A stretch of DNA of 64,000 nucleotides, taken from assembly GCF_038396755.1 (NCBI RefSeq), contig NZ_CP149822.1:124001-188000 (forward strand), read 5' to 3'. The position numbers and the translations under genes are program-made. Below the pieces are notes generated by a model, which saw only the letters and a list, made by a program, of their open reading frames with translations, searched no databases and was not told where the DNA came from. This document shows, piece by piece, positions 52,811-60,732 of this stretch. The stretch comes from Chitinophaga pollutisoli (GTDB lineage: Bacteria; Bacteroidota; Bacteroidia; Chitinophagales; Chitinophagaceae). Each line of letters opens with the position of its first letter. The first letter of the stretch is position 1.

Positions 52811-55122
52811 CCAACAGCACCATCCGCATCCTCGCCATCGGCCTTATAATACTCTCGGCCTGCTCCACCACCCGCACGGTGCCGGAAGGCGACCGGCTGT
52901 ATACGGGGCATAGTATTAACTGGAAGCAAAAGAAGAAAGACCGGCCTAAAGATATGTCGACCCTGGAGGCGGGCATGGATGAGCGCGTGCGCCCGTCGCG
53001 CAACCGCCGTTTTCTCGGCATGCCCATCAAGCTTTGGTTATATAATTTAGGTAACGAACCTAAGGGCAAGGGGCTCAACCACCTGCTGCGCAATAAGTGG
53101 GGTGAGCCGCCGGTGCTCCTCAGCCAGGTGCGGCCCCGCCGTACCACCAACGTGCTCGAAAGCTACCTGGAAGACAACGGGTATTTCCAGGTGATGATCG
53201 AAGATTCCATTAAAAATCAAGGCAGGAAGAAAGCGAGCCTCCAGCTGATGGTGGAGCCCAATCACCGATATACGATCCATCGTGTGCGGTTTGACACGGA
53301 CACGGGCGTTATCAGCAAACTGATTATCCAGATGGCGAGTGGGACTTTGTTAAAACCCGACGATTACTACAGCCTCGACCGGATCAAAGACGAGCGCGAG
53401 CGGATTCACAATAACCTGAAGGAAGAAGGGTTTTATTATTTCACACCGGATTATATGATCGTGCAGGTCGACAGTACGCTGAAAGGCCAGGTAGACCTGT
53501 ATGTAAAAGTGAAACCGGGCACGCCATCGTCTGCCCTCCGGCAATACTGGATGCGTTCCGTGGAAGTGTTCCCGAATTACGACCTCACGCGCGACAGTGC
53601 GCTGAAATCGGTTAAGGCGAACGATTACGGCGGATATAAAGTGATAGATCCGGATTCCCTGTTCAAGCCGGTGGTATTCAACCGTTCCGTGTTTTTGCAG
53701 GAAGACAGTCTATACCGGATCAGTTCGCATAATATCACGCTACAGCGCCTGGTGAACCTCGGAGCGTTCAAGTTTGTGCGGGGGAGTTTCCGTCCGCTCC
53801 GCGACAGTTCCCTGCTAGCGGCGCGTTTTTATCTTACGCCGTATCCGAAGCGGTCGTTGCAGTTCGAGGTAAGCGGCACTTCCAAATCGACGGGTTTTGT
53901 GGGTAGCCAGGTAAAAATCTCCGCCCGCAACCGGAACTTGCAAAGGAAGGCGAATATACTGGAAATCAATCTCGGCGGAGGTTTTGAAACGCAGGTAGGC
54001 GGAAAGAAAACGACGCTTTCCACCAACGCCTATAGTCTGAACGCAGAAGTGGCGATGACGATGCCGCGCTTCTATACCCCGTTCATACAATTCAATCCCC
54101 GGACGCCGTATGTGCCGCGCACGCGGGTGAGTTTGGGGTATGAGTTGCTGCGGAGGCCGAATATGTATACATTGAACGCGATGACAGCGCAGTATGGTTA
54201 TTTGTGGAAGCAGACGCGTTTCCTCGATCATACATTATACCCTGTTTCGGTCACTTACACCCTGCCTACGGGTCTTTCGAAAGAATTTGAGGAACAACAG
54301 GAGCTTGATCCCGCACTAAAGCAGTCCATTTCAAAGCAATTTATTCTCGGCAGCAATTACACCTTGACTTTTAACAACCAGGCGCCAGCGAAGTATCATT
54401 CTTTCTTTGGTCAGTTCAACCTGGATTTATCGGGTAACCTGGCGGGCTTGTTCGCGCGAAAGAGCGAGACGGGGGCCAAGGAGATTTTCGGGCAGGATTT
54501 CGCGCAGTATATACGCGCGAGCGTGGATGGGCGTCATTATTGGAAGCTGGGCGAAAAGCTGCGCTGGGTGAACCGGTTGTATATGGGTTATGGCTATGCA
54601 TACGGCCGGTCTGTGGCCAATCCCGATCTGCCGCCAACCCTTCCGTTTATCAAACAGTTCTTCACGGGCGGGAGTAATAGTATCCGCGCATTCAGGGCAA
54701 GAACGTTGGGACCGGGTTCCAAACCACCGCCTGAAGATTCTTCCAACTTATTGCTGGCCAATGCGGCGGGTGATATCAAACTGGAATTCAATTCAGAATT
54801 AAGATATAAGGTGCAATCGCTGATAGAGCTGGCGGCTTTCGTGGATGCAGGCAATATTTGGCTGGGCAGAGCCCCGGCGGGTGATGAAGCCCAGCAGTTC
54901 GCTTTCAACCGGTTTTACAAAGAGATCGCGGTAGGCACCGGTTTAGGTTTACGAATTGATGCTTCTATCCTGCTGATCCGGTTTGATGTGGCATTTCCGC
55001 TGCGGCAGCCGGAACCCGGGACCGGCACATTTAAATGGTCGTGGGGAGACATCGATTTCGGAGATGGTGACTGGCGGAAACGGAATCTAATCTTGAATAT
55101 CGCGATCGGTTATCCGTTCTAA
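52807..55122 (+). CDS. tamL: TamL: lipoprotein BamA/TamA-family outer-membrane barrel
   Basis: A 771-residue Omp85-family protein with a lipoprotein signal ending LILSAC (Cys19 region), which marks the Bacteroidota TamL variant of TamA. POTRA-type repeats lie at about residues 100-360 (LESYLEDNGYFQ, YTIHRVRFDTDTG, EEGFYYFTPDYM), followed by a 16-strand barrel; the conserved lid motif is seen near GGSNSIRAFRAR and the C-terminus ends RNLILNIAIGYPF. It overlaps tamB by four bases, so both are made together and should form the Tam complex. Confidence 0.93.
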   Translation: MTNSTIRILAIGLIILSACSTTRTVPEGDRLYTGHSINWKQKKKDRPKDMSTLEAGMDERVRPSRNRRFLGMPIKLWLYNLGNEPKGKGLNHLLRNKWGEPPVLLSQVRPRRTTNVLESYLEDNGYFQVMIEDSIKNQGRKKASLQLMVEPNHRYTIHRVRFDTDTGVISKLIIQMASGTLLKPDDYYSLDRIKDERERIHNNLKEEGFYYFTPDYMIVQVDSTLKGQVDLYVKVKPGTPSSALRQYWMRSVEVFPNYDLTRDSALKSVKANDYGGYKVIDPDSLFKPVVFNRSVFLQEDSLYRISSHNITLQRLVNLGAFKFVRGSFRPLRDSSLLAARFYLTPYPKRSLQFEVSGTSKSTGFVGSQVKISARNRNLQRKANILEINLGGGFETQVGGKKTTLSTNAYSLNAEVAMTMPRFYTPFIQFNPRTPYVPRTRVSLGYELLRRPNMYTLNAMTAQYGYLWKQTRFLDHTLYPVSVTYTLPTGLSKEFEEQQELDPALKQSISKQFILGSNYTLTFNNQAPAKYHSFFGQFNLDLSGNLAGLFARKSETGAKEIFGQDFAQYIRASVDGRHYWKLGEKLRWVNRLYMGYGYAYGRSVANPDLPPTLPFIKQFFTGGSNSIRAFRARTLGPGSKPPPEDSSNLLLANAAGDIKLEFNSELRYKVQSLIELAAFVDAGNIWLGRAPAGDEAQQFAFNRFYKEIAVGTGLGLRIDASILLIRFDVAFPLRQPEPGTGTFKWSWGDIDFGDGDWRKRNLILNIAIGYPF

Positions 55123-55360
55123 AAAACGAGTTGTTTCACATTTTGCTCCAATCCGTTAGGGCGAATTGACGCTAACCGGGGAATCGCACGATAATAATTA
55201 TACATATCTTTTCCACATAATATTAACCTTCCGATCAAAACAATCATTTCATTGATTTTCAATGCATATGGATGAATTGCCTTTAATTCATGTAGATTGT
55301 TAAATACCCTCAAAATAGCGCCCACAGCGGATTTCATGACCCTATTTTTATATTCTTATT

Positions 55361-55391
55361 TTTGTTCAATTAACGTTTAATTCTATATTTG
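55361..55391 (+). promoter_or_regulatory. Promoter of the PorP/SprF-family gene
   Basis: TTTG (55361-55364) and TATATTTG (55384-55391), 19 bases apart, match the Bacteroidota -33/-7 consensus almost perfectly. Confidence 0.75.
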
Positions 55392-55419
55392 TCATCCGGG
55401 GTAATATTATCCCGGATGA
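55392..55419 (+). promoter_or_regulatory. Leader hairpin at the transcription start of the PorP/SprF gene
   Basis: TCATCCGGG / CCCGGATGA (9-base arms, 10-base loop) begins just after the -7 box. It may be an operator or an mRNA-stabilising stem. Confidence 0.45.
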
Positions 55420-55456
55420 TACTGACCACATTATTCCTGTACCCAAACGAACGCAG

Positions 55457-56362
55457 ATGAAGAAAATTTCTACGCAACTCTGCCTTTTATTCCTGACCCT
55501 GATGCTGCCCTATACGGTGGAGGCACAGCGCATATTCGACCAGCAGGATCCGCTTCCTCAACAATACTTTGAAAACAGATATCTCGGCAACCCGGCCCTG
55601 GCAGGTGCCGACACGGGGCTTAGCCTCAGCATGGGTTACCGCAAAGCCTGGAAAGAATCCGCCGACGCGCCGGTTTCCTTCTCCCTTACCGGCGATTACC
55701 AACTTTTGCGCACGCTTGGCGTGGGGCTGACGGTATTTAACGACCAATCGGGACCGCTGAAACAGACCCGGGTAGCGATGTCTTACGCATACCATACGCC
55801 ACTGAACGATGAAGGTTCCGAATTCCTGCACGTCGGCGCCAGCGTTTCGCTCGACAACAAGCGGGTGGAGAGCCTGAAGCCGGGCACCCCGGCCGAGCAG
55901 GCCCTCAAAGGATATGAGGGGTACAAAAACGCCATCGGAGCCGATCTAGGCATTGCTTATACCAACCGCAAATTAACGTTGCAGGCTACCATGCCTAACG
56001 TCACCCGTACATTTAAAAACCTGGACGACGCCGAGCCGCGCGGCCAGGCCACTTTTGCAGTTACCGCCTCCTATTCTTTCGGTATGCGGAGCTACAAAAT
56101 ATCCTCCATCGAACCACTGATCAGCTTCCGGGCCATGCTCAACTCGAAAAGCGTGGTAGATGCGGGCGCTCGTTTGAGTTTCGCGCGTAACCTCGTGAAC
56201 GTGTTTGGGTTGTATCATAGCAATAAAGCGGTGACGGGTGGTGTTGGTTTCCAGTTCAAGAATTCCATCCAGGTGCAGGCAAGTTATACCAATCAGCCGG
56301 CCGGTCTCGATGCGTATGGCGGCAACTTTGGCCTGGGCATCAAAGTGCGGCTGTTTAATTAG
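55457..56362 (+). CDS. PorP/SprF-family outer-membrane protein
   Basis: A 301-residue outer-membrane protein with a signal peptide (KKISTQLCLLFLTLMLPYTVEAQ) and the family pattern at the start of the mature chain, DQQDPLPQQYFENRYLGNPALAGAD, then SLSMGYRKAWKES, GVGLTVFNDQSGPLKQTRVA and a C-terminal GNFGLGIKVRLF strand. PorP/SprF proteins belong to type IX secretion or gliding systems, where many paralogues exist, and often sit next to large adhesins. No large adhesin is seen next to it here. It has a strong promoter and stands alone. Confidence 0.9.
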   Translation: MKKISTQLCLLFLTLMLPYTVEAQRIFDQQDPLPQQYFENRYLGNPALAGADTGLSLSMGYRKAWKESADAPVSFSLTGDYQLLRTLGVGLTVFNDQSGPLKQTRVAMSYAYHTPLNDEGSEFLHVGASVSLDNKRVESLKPGTPAEQALKGYEGYKNAIGADLGIAYTNRKLTLQATMPNVTRTFKNLDDAEPRGQATFAVTASYSFGMRSYKISSIEPLISFRAMLNSKSVVDAGARLSFARNLVNVFGLYHSNKAVTGGVGFQFKNSIQVQASYTNQPAGLDAYGGNFGLGIKVRLFN

Positions 56363-56431
56363 ACCTAAAATACAGGCAATATATGGCACCCGTTGCGCTT
56401 CAGTGAAAGCTGGCGCAACGGGTTGTTTGTT

Positions 56432-57304
56432 TCAGGAAGGATCGTTCCAGGGGTAAAAAGGCACCAGGGATGAGGGCTCCAGGCTGCCGTTGTCGATACT
56501 GTGGCAAATGAAGCCGTCGGCCTGCGCCGCCAAACCGATATCCGTTTGCGCCGAGAAGGACGTAGCGCGGATTTTCAGTCCGTTACGGTGAACCGTTACG
56601 GCGGGCACGTATTCGTCCTGCGGCACCACGGGCGTGCGGTGTTCGGCGTAGGGTAACAGCCAGGGTCGGATGGTTTTCATGCTCCAGCACGCGCGGATGT
56701 AGGATTCGAGGAACAGGCGGGTGGCTACCTGCACGGCGAAAGGATTCGAGGGCATGAGCATGACGCGTGTTTTGGTGGGGCTGTACCCGAACCAAAAAGC
56801 CTGGCAGGGATGTGCTTTGACGCGATTAAAAACTGGTTCCACGCCCGCGTCGAGGAATATTTTAGGGAGAATGTTACCGCATAATATCAGCAAATCCGCG
56901 TCCAGGGATGTTTCCACCGCTTTCAGGAGGCCTGGGGAGCCGGCGGCGGGGAATTTCGCTTCGCGTAAACGGATACCGTAGTTGGCCAAAGCGCCTTCCA
57001 CCGTGAATTTATTGGTTTGGGGAATTTTCGGCCCCTCGCCTTCCGTTAGCCCGATAAAAACCACGGATGGTGGTGTAAATACCGGTACCTGAAGAATTTC
57101 CGCTTGGTTGATGGCGGCCAGGTGGCGGCTGGATAGCTGGGTCCCGGTTGGGAAAGATGGTAATGAATGGCCGTTTTCAAGGGAAGTATATGCTATTGGC
57201 TCGGCGAGCACTAAGCCTTCCGAATCGGATAAGGAAAGAGTGGATTTGCCCCAACTCGTCCGGCAGGCGGCGATTTGCTGTATGGCGGCAGGCACGCTGA
57301 TCAT
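56432..57304 (-). CDS. Degenerate MoeA-like protein
   Basis: A 290-residue protein resembling molybdopterin molybdotransferase (MoeA, about 400 residues), but shortened. The N-terminal AACRTSWGKSTLSLSDSEGLVLAEPI aligns with the MoeA start, and GVEPVFNRVKAHPCQAFWFG with the GVxxxFxxVxxxPGKPxWFG region. The catalytic-type TGGxSxGDxD segment is reduced to LILCGNILPK, PGNP is PSNP, and domain II appears missing. Enzyme activity is therefore doubtful. No other molybdenum-cofactor genes are nearby. It may have a new role. The CDS itself looks sound. Confidence 0.75.
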   Translation of the reverse strand: MISVPAAIQQIAACRTSWGKSTLSLSDSEGLVLAEPIAYTSLENGHSLPSFPTGTQLSSRHLAAINQAEILQVPVFTPPSVVFIGLTEGEGPKIPQTNKFTVEGALANYGIRLREAKFPAAGSPGLLKAVETSLDADLLILCGNILPKIFLDAGVEPVFNRVKAHPCQAFWFGYSPTKTRVMLMPSNPFAVQVATRLFLESYIRACWSMKTIRPWLLPYAEHRTPVVPQDEYVPAVTVHRNGLKIRATSFSAQTDIGLAAQADGFICHSIDNGSLEPSSLVPFYPWNDPS

Positions 57305-57634
57305 AACATAACTGCAATTTTAAGGACCTGAGGCAAGGAGCGCCGTGCGGCTTTCACATACATGCAAGTTGGTATGCCGCAGGTCTCCCCGCCTCGGGCC
57401 AGGCAGGCAAGGGAATTCGCATTACATTTCAATCTATTCGACAACATCTCCAATAAAATTAATTTTTTTAAGCTATACTTCAAATATTACTCCGATTAGA
57501 ATTGAAATATTTAGCTAATTATTAGTTTGACGGAGATTATTTATAAATAATCGAACGATTATCTTACATGTATTATTTAATAATGTATGTGATATTAAGC
57601 GAATAGCGGACCTGACTGCAATTGTGTAAGCTGG
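57305..57634. other. AT-rich gene-free stretch with palindromes
   Basis: No gene. GC is low from about 57430. GATTATTTATAAATAATC (57535-57552) is a perfect 18-base palindrome and ATTATTTAATAAT lies about 25 bases further. On the minus strand these could form 3' stems of the gene ending at 57635. Confidence 0.5.
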
Positions 57635-59071
57635 CTAAAAATTATAGCCTACCCTGAATTTGACGGGATCCGTGCGGGGCACCTGGCTGTTATGGAGAAA
57701 GTCGTACAGCAGGGTCATATTGCCTTTTAACTTATTGTTGATTTTATATTTTTTGGCGATGCCGAGTAATGCGCTGCGGGTCCAGACCTTTGCGTTTGAT
57801 AATTGGCCGGGGTTGCTGAAAGCGGCGTTGTAATTATACTCGAAGCCACCGTTAACGAAAAAGGTCCCTTTTAATTTATAGTCCGCGAACGATCTTGCGC
57901 CAATCCCCTGGTGGGAGAAGCGGATATTGTTAAATCCTGTTCCCATCCCAAGTTTATAGGCAGCGCCGAAGCCGATGATCCCATTCTTACTGAAGCGATA
58001 GCCTACCTGGCCCGCAAAATCCCCGGTTGACGGGAAGAATTGATTGGAACGCTGAAACTGGACGTTCGCTCCAAATTCAAGCCGGGAAAGGAAACTTTTG
58101 GTTTTCATTTCTTTAGGCTTGAAATCGGGCATTTCGGCGGCGTTATCGAGATCGGGGAAATTCTTCTTCAACTCGTCCATTTGCGAACGCGCGGCGTCCA
58201 TTTGCTGGCGGATGGCCTGGGAAGTATTGGGACCTCCACCACCGAGGCGTTGCTGAATCAGTTGCTCCACCTGAGAACGGGTTTGAAGTCCGGCCAGTTG
58301 TTCTTCCACATTTGCGGCGCTATTCGCGCCAGACAAATTGAAAAGCCGCGCAATCTGGGAGTTGCGGGACATAAAATCTTTATACGCCGGCAATTTCTGC
58401 AGCAGTTCCATTGCTTTTGCTTCTGCTTTTTTACGGTCGCTGAAAACGGCCTGGTATTCTTTCAGTTGTTGTGCGTAGTAATATGCTTCCTTGTTGATTT
58501 TCTGAAGGTCCTTCGTCATGCTCGCATACTGCCCCAATTGGAATTTCAACTGATTGCGGCGTTCGCGGATGTAATTACGGACCTGGGTGGCTTGTTGTAA
58601 TTTATCCTGCAGTGATTTTACCTGATCGAAGGATTTGCCAAGTTTGTCTTTGTGTTTACCGACTGCGCCTAACAACCCGTCAGCCCCTTTCAAGAATCCC
58701 AAAGTATTGGCGAGAGTATCGAGATAGCCGCCTGAATTACCGTTAAGGGCGCGTGTCAATGCTTGTGTTTTCCCTTTCAGTTTAGCCTGCAGGTTTTGCA
58801 TGGAATCGAGGGAATTTGAAAAAATGTTCCTGGCGGAAACCGAATCCACTTTCATGAGTTTGGCGGCCATCTTCTGCTCCAGCCGCATCATCCGCCCGAG
58901 GGCTTTGCCTGACCTGCTAACTACCTGTCTTTCGTACCGTTCCACTTTCGCCGAAACCAGGTGCAGGAATTTTGAAGGATAAAACCCGGCGTGCGCAGGA
59001 AGGTTGACTTGCCCCATTGAATTTGAGGGCAGGAAGAGTAAACAAACAATGTGTAAAGAAGTATAATTCAC
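57635..59071 (-). CDS. Coiled-coil plus outer-membrane beta-barrel protein
   Basis: A 478-residue exported protein (signal about NYTSLHIVCLLFLPSNSMGQ). Residues about 40-310 are strongly helical, with heptad-like stretches (VERYERQVVSRSGKALGRMM, KSFDQVKSLQDKLQQATQV, DRKKAEAKAMELLQKLPAY). Residues about 325-478 form beta strands (KSFLSRLEFGANVQFQRSN, FAGQVGYRFSKNGIIGFGAA, KGTFFVNGGFEYNYN) ending in VKFRVGYNF, an outer-membrane barrel pattern. It could be a surface-tethered periplasmic coiled coil. No known function; similar proteins appear in Bacteroidota beside large adhesins. Confidence 0.75.
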   Translation of the reverse strand: MNYTSLHIVCLLFLPSNSMGQVNLPAHAGFYPSKFLHLVSAKVERYERQVVSRSGKALGRMMRLEQKMAAKLMKVDSVSARNIFSNSLDSMQNLQAKLKGKTQALTRALNGNSGGYLDTLANTLGFLKGADGLLGAVGKHKDKLGKSFDQVKSLQDKLQQATQVRNYIRERRNQLKFQLGQYASMTKDLQKINKEAYYYAQQLKEYQAVFSDRKKAEAKAMELLQKLPAYKDFMSRNSQIARLFNLSGANSAANVEEQLAGLQTRSQVEQLIQQRLGGGGPNTSQAIRQQMDAARSQMDELKKNFPDLDNAAEMPDFKPKEMKTKSFLSRLEFGANVQFQRSNQFFPSTGDFAGQVGYRFSKNGIIGFGAAYKLGMGTGFNNIRFSHQGIGARSFADYKLKGTFFVNGGFEYNYNAAFSNPGQLSNAKVWTRSALLGIAKKYKINNKLKGNMTLLYDFLHNSQVPRTDPVKFRVGYNF

Positions 59072-59094
59072 TGTATAAAAGTTTATACAGTAAT

Positions 59095-59574
59095 CTAAAT
59101 TTTTTCTTCTTTGGTTTTTTTCTTGCGGGAAGTTTTTTGAAGCACGCCGGTTTCGTCTACGACGTCAAGGTACATGAGCCCATTCTGCTGGTGGATCGTG
59201 CAGGAAATAAGATACCTGCAACGGTCTCCGATGATGAAGTCCAGGGTTACGGTGTCCTTTGCGAGTTTTATGACTTTTTTCGGTTCTCCGCAGATAGCGG
59301 TCATTTGGGATTGCGTGCAATTGGCCGGGATCGGAAATTCGAGGGCCTCCAATACCCGGAGTGCCATGCCGTCGTGATCTTTGGTAAAATCGAGGGAAAT
59401 AGCCCTGGTTTCATCCGGGATAGAAGCCGGCCGGAGGAAGGTATTGAAGCCGCAAAGCTCTCCTACCCAAAGTTCCCCCATGAAGTCGTAATCTTCCACC
59501 TCCTGGTAATCAGGACCGTCATAGAAATCGCTCAGGCGAATAGCGTGAAAGTCCTGGTACGCAATTATATCCAT
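59095..59574 (-). CDS. Hypothetical protein with basic C-terminus
   Basis: A 159-residue protein, start chosen at 59574 (DIIAYQDFHAIRLSDFYDG). It is acidic in the first part (DGPDYQEVEDYDFMGELW) and ends in a basic stretch (KTSRKKKTKEEKI). No domain recognised. It precedes the coiled-coil/barrel gene on the same strand by 23 bases, so they are likely co-transcribed. Confidence 0.65.
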   Translation of the reverse strand: MDIIAYQDFHAIRLSDFYDGPDYQEVEDYDFMGELWVGELCGFNTFLRPASIPDETRAISLDFTKDHDGMALRVLEALEFPIPANCTQSQMTAICGEPKKVIKLAKDTVTLDFIIGDRCRYLISCTIHQQNGLMYLDVVDETGVLQKTSRKKKTKEEKI

Positions 59575-60203
59575 ACGATAGTCTGTTAAGTGTTCTTTCT
59601 TCTTTTCAGTTTGGGGCAAATGGCATCCGCTCGCTGATGGGCGCCAAAAAACGGCAGCAACAAGGGCTTCATCGGACGTTCAGTTTGCATAGGTTGCCGG
59701 TATAGGTAAACCGCGATGTAAATATATGGTTAATTCCTATATTTCAAAACGTCCGGCGGCCGAACGCATTGATTATAAGCTTAATATATTATTATAAATA
59801 TATGTTTAAGTGTATCAAATGCAGTGTGGAACGATGCATTGTGTCTTTTTCTCACAAAATCGGTACCGGAACTTTGGTTGGAAAATTTTAAAAGATTTTT
59901 TGGCGCCATGTCAAATGCAAATTCTTAATGGTTGAAATAAATATGTCTGAAACCAAACAAGGAATTGTATATTTATTCTTAGAAATCAATATCCCTTACC
60001 GTCGGGCCCGCCACCCTTCCCATAAGACAGCCGGCCCGAAAAAATTAATACACCCATGAAAAAACGCTTCCCGGTACTATCCGGATCTGTTGCCTGGTAA
60101 ATTTCCTGTAACACTACTACCCTTCCGTAGCCCATATATTCACGGCCGGAAAAAATCATGTGAAACGGTATATACATAAGATCATCACAAATTTTAACCC
60201 GTA
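59575..60203. other. Long AT-rich intergenic region
   Basis: No supported gene. An imperfect AT-rich dyad lies near 59780-59810. No clear -33/-7 pair was identified for the plus-strand gene at 60204. Confidence 0.5.
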
Positions 60204-60704
60204 ATGGTAAAGCAAATTTTGCTGACAGCTATAGGCCTGTCATCCCTGCATTGTCTGAAAGCCCAGCAATCATTTGGTGTTGTCCGCGATTCGGTCAGAA
60301 TTCGGCAAATGGAGCTTGTGATCCGCAATTCCAGCCAGCACGTAAAAGGCTATCTTTTAAACGTCAACAATGGCAAAACCGAATTCAAGCCACTTGGACA
60401 TGCCATCCAGTTTGCCGTAGGTGCCAGTGGTTTCCCGCAGGCCGGAGATTCCGTATACTCCAACATCAACCTGAAATCCAGCCACGTGAAAATCTGGCGC
60501 AACGGCCACTTGCAATGCAACACCTGCCCCGCGGCGCCTTTGGTAGATACCACCGCCGGTAAAATTATTTTCCGGCCGGCGCTCACGGCAACCGACAGGA
60601 TTTACATCGAAGCCTACCGCTTCGCCGACTTCAGTTACATCCTTTGGCCAGCTGGCAGTTCTACCGCGTTCGAATATGCGGCTGCACGGCGTGCCAGTTA
60701 TTAA
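60204..60704 (+). CDS. Secreted protein sharing a module with the next gene
   Basis: A 166-residue protein with a signal peptide (KQILLTAIGLSSLHCLKAQ). The mature part aligns along its length with residues about 30-145 of the large SGNH hydrolase downstream: MELVIRNSSQHVKGYLLNVNNG versus AELVLRNRTREVPGYLYNSGNG, QFAVGASGFPQAGDSVY versus EFTAGAAGYPAAGDSVF, and KIIFRPALTATDRIYIEAY versus KILFRPALQVDDHIFIEAI. It seems to be a stand-alone version of that N-terminal module. The gene ends 28 bases before the paralogue. Confidence 0.8.
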   Translation: MVKQILLTAIGLSSLHCLKAQQSFGVVRDSVRIRQMELVIRNSSQHVKGYLLNVNNGKTEFKPLGHAIQFAVGASGFPQAGDSVYSNINLKSSHVKIWRNGHLQCNTCPAAPLVDTTAGKIIFRPALTATDRIYIEAYRFADFSYILWPAGSSTAFEYAAARRASY

Positions 60705-60732
60705 CCTTATACCGAACTGTTAAAATTCATAC

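Larger units (their letters stand above)
55123..55456. other. Intergenic region with porP promoter and leader hairpin
   Basis: A 72-codon minus-strand open frame (55119-55337) exists but has no supported function. The strong promoter and hairpin of the next gene lie at 55361-55419. Confidence 0.5.

Noticed and set aside
55119..55337. 72-codon minus-strand frame between tamL and the PorP gene
   Set aside because: Sequence is AT-driven, it overlaps the end of tamL, and no motif or promoter supports it.
59986..60177. 63-codon minus-strand frame in the long intergenic gap
   Set aside because: No motif, start context or neighbour support.
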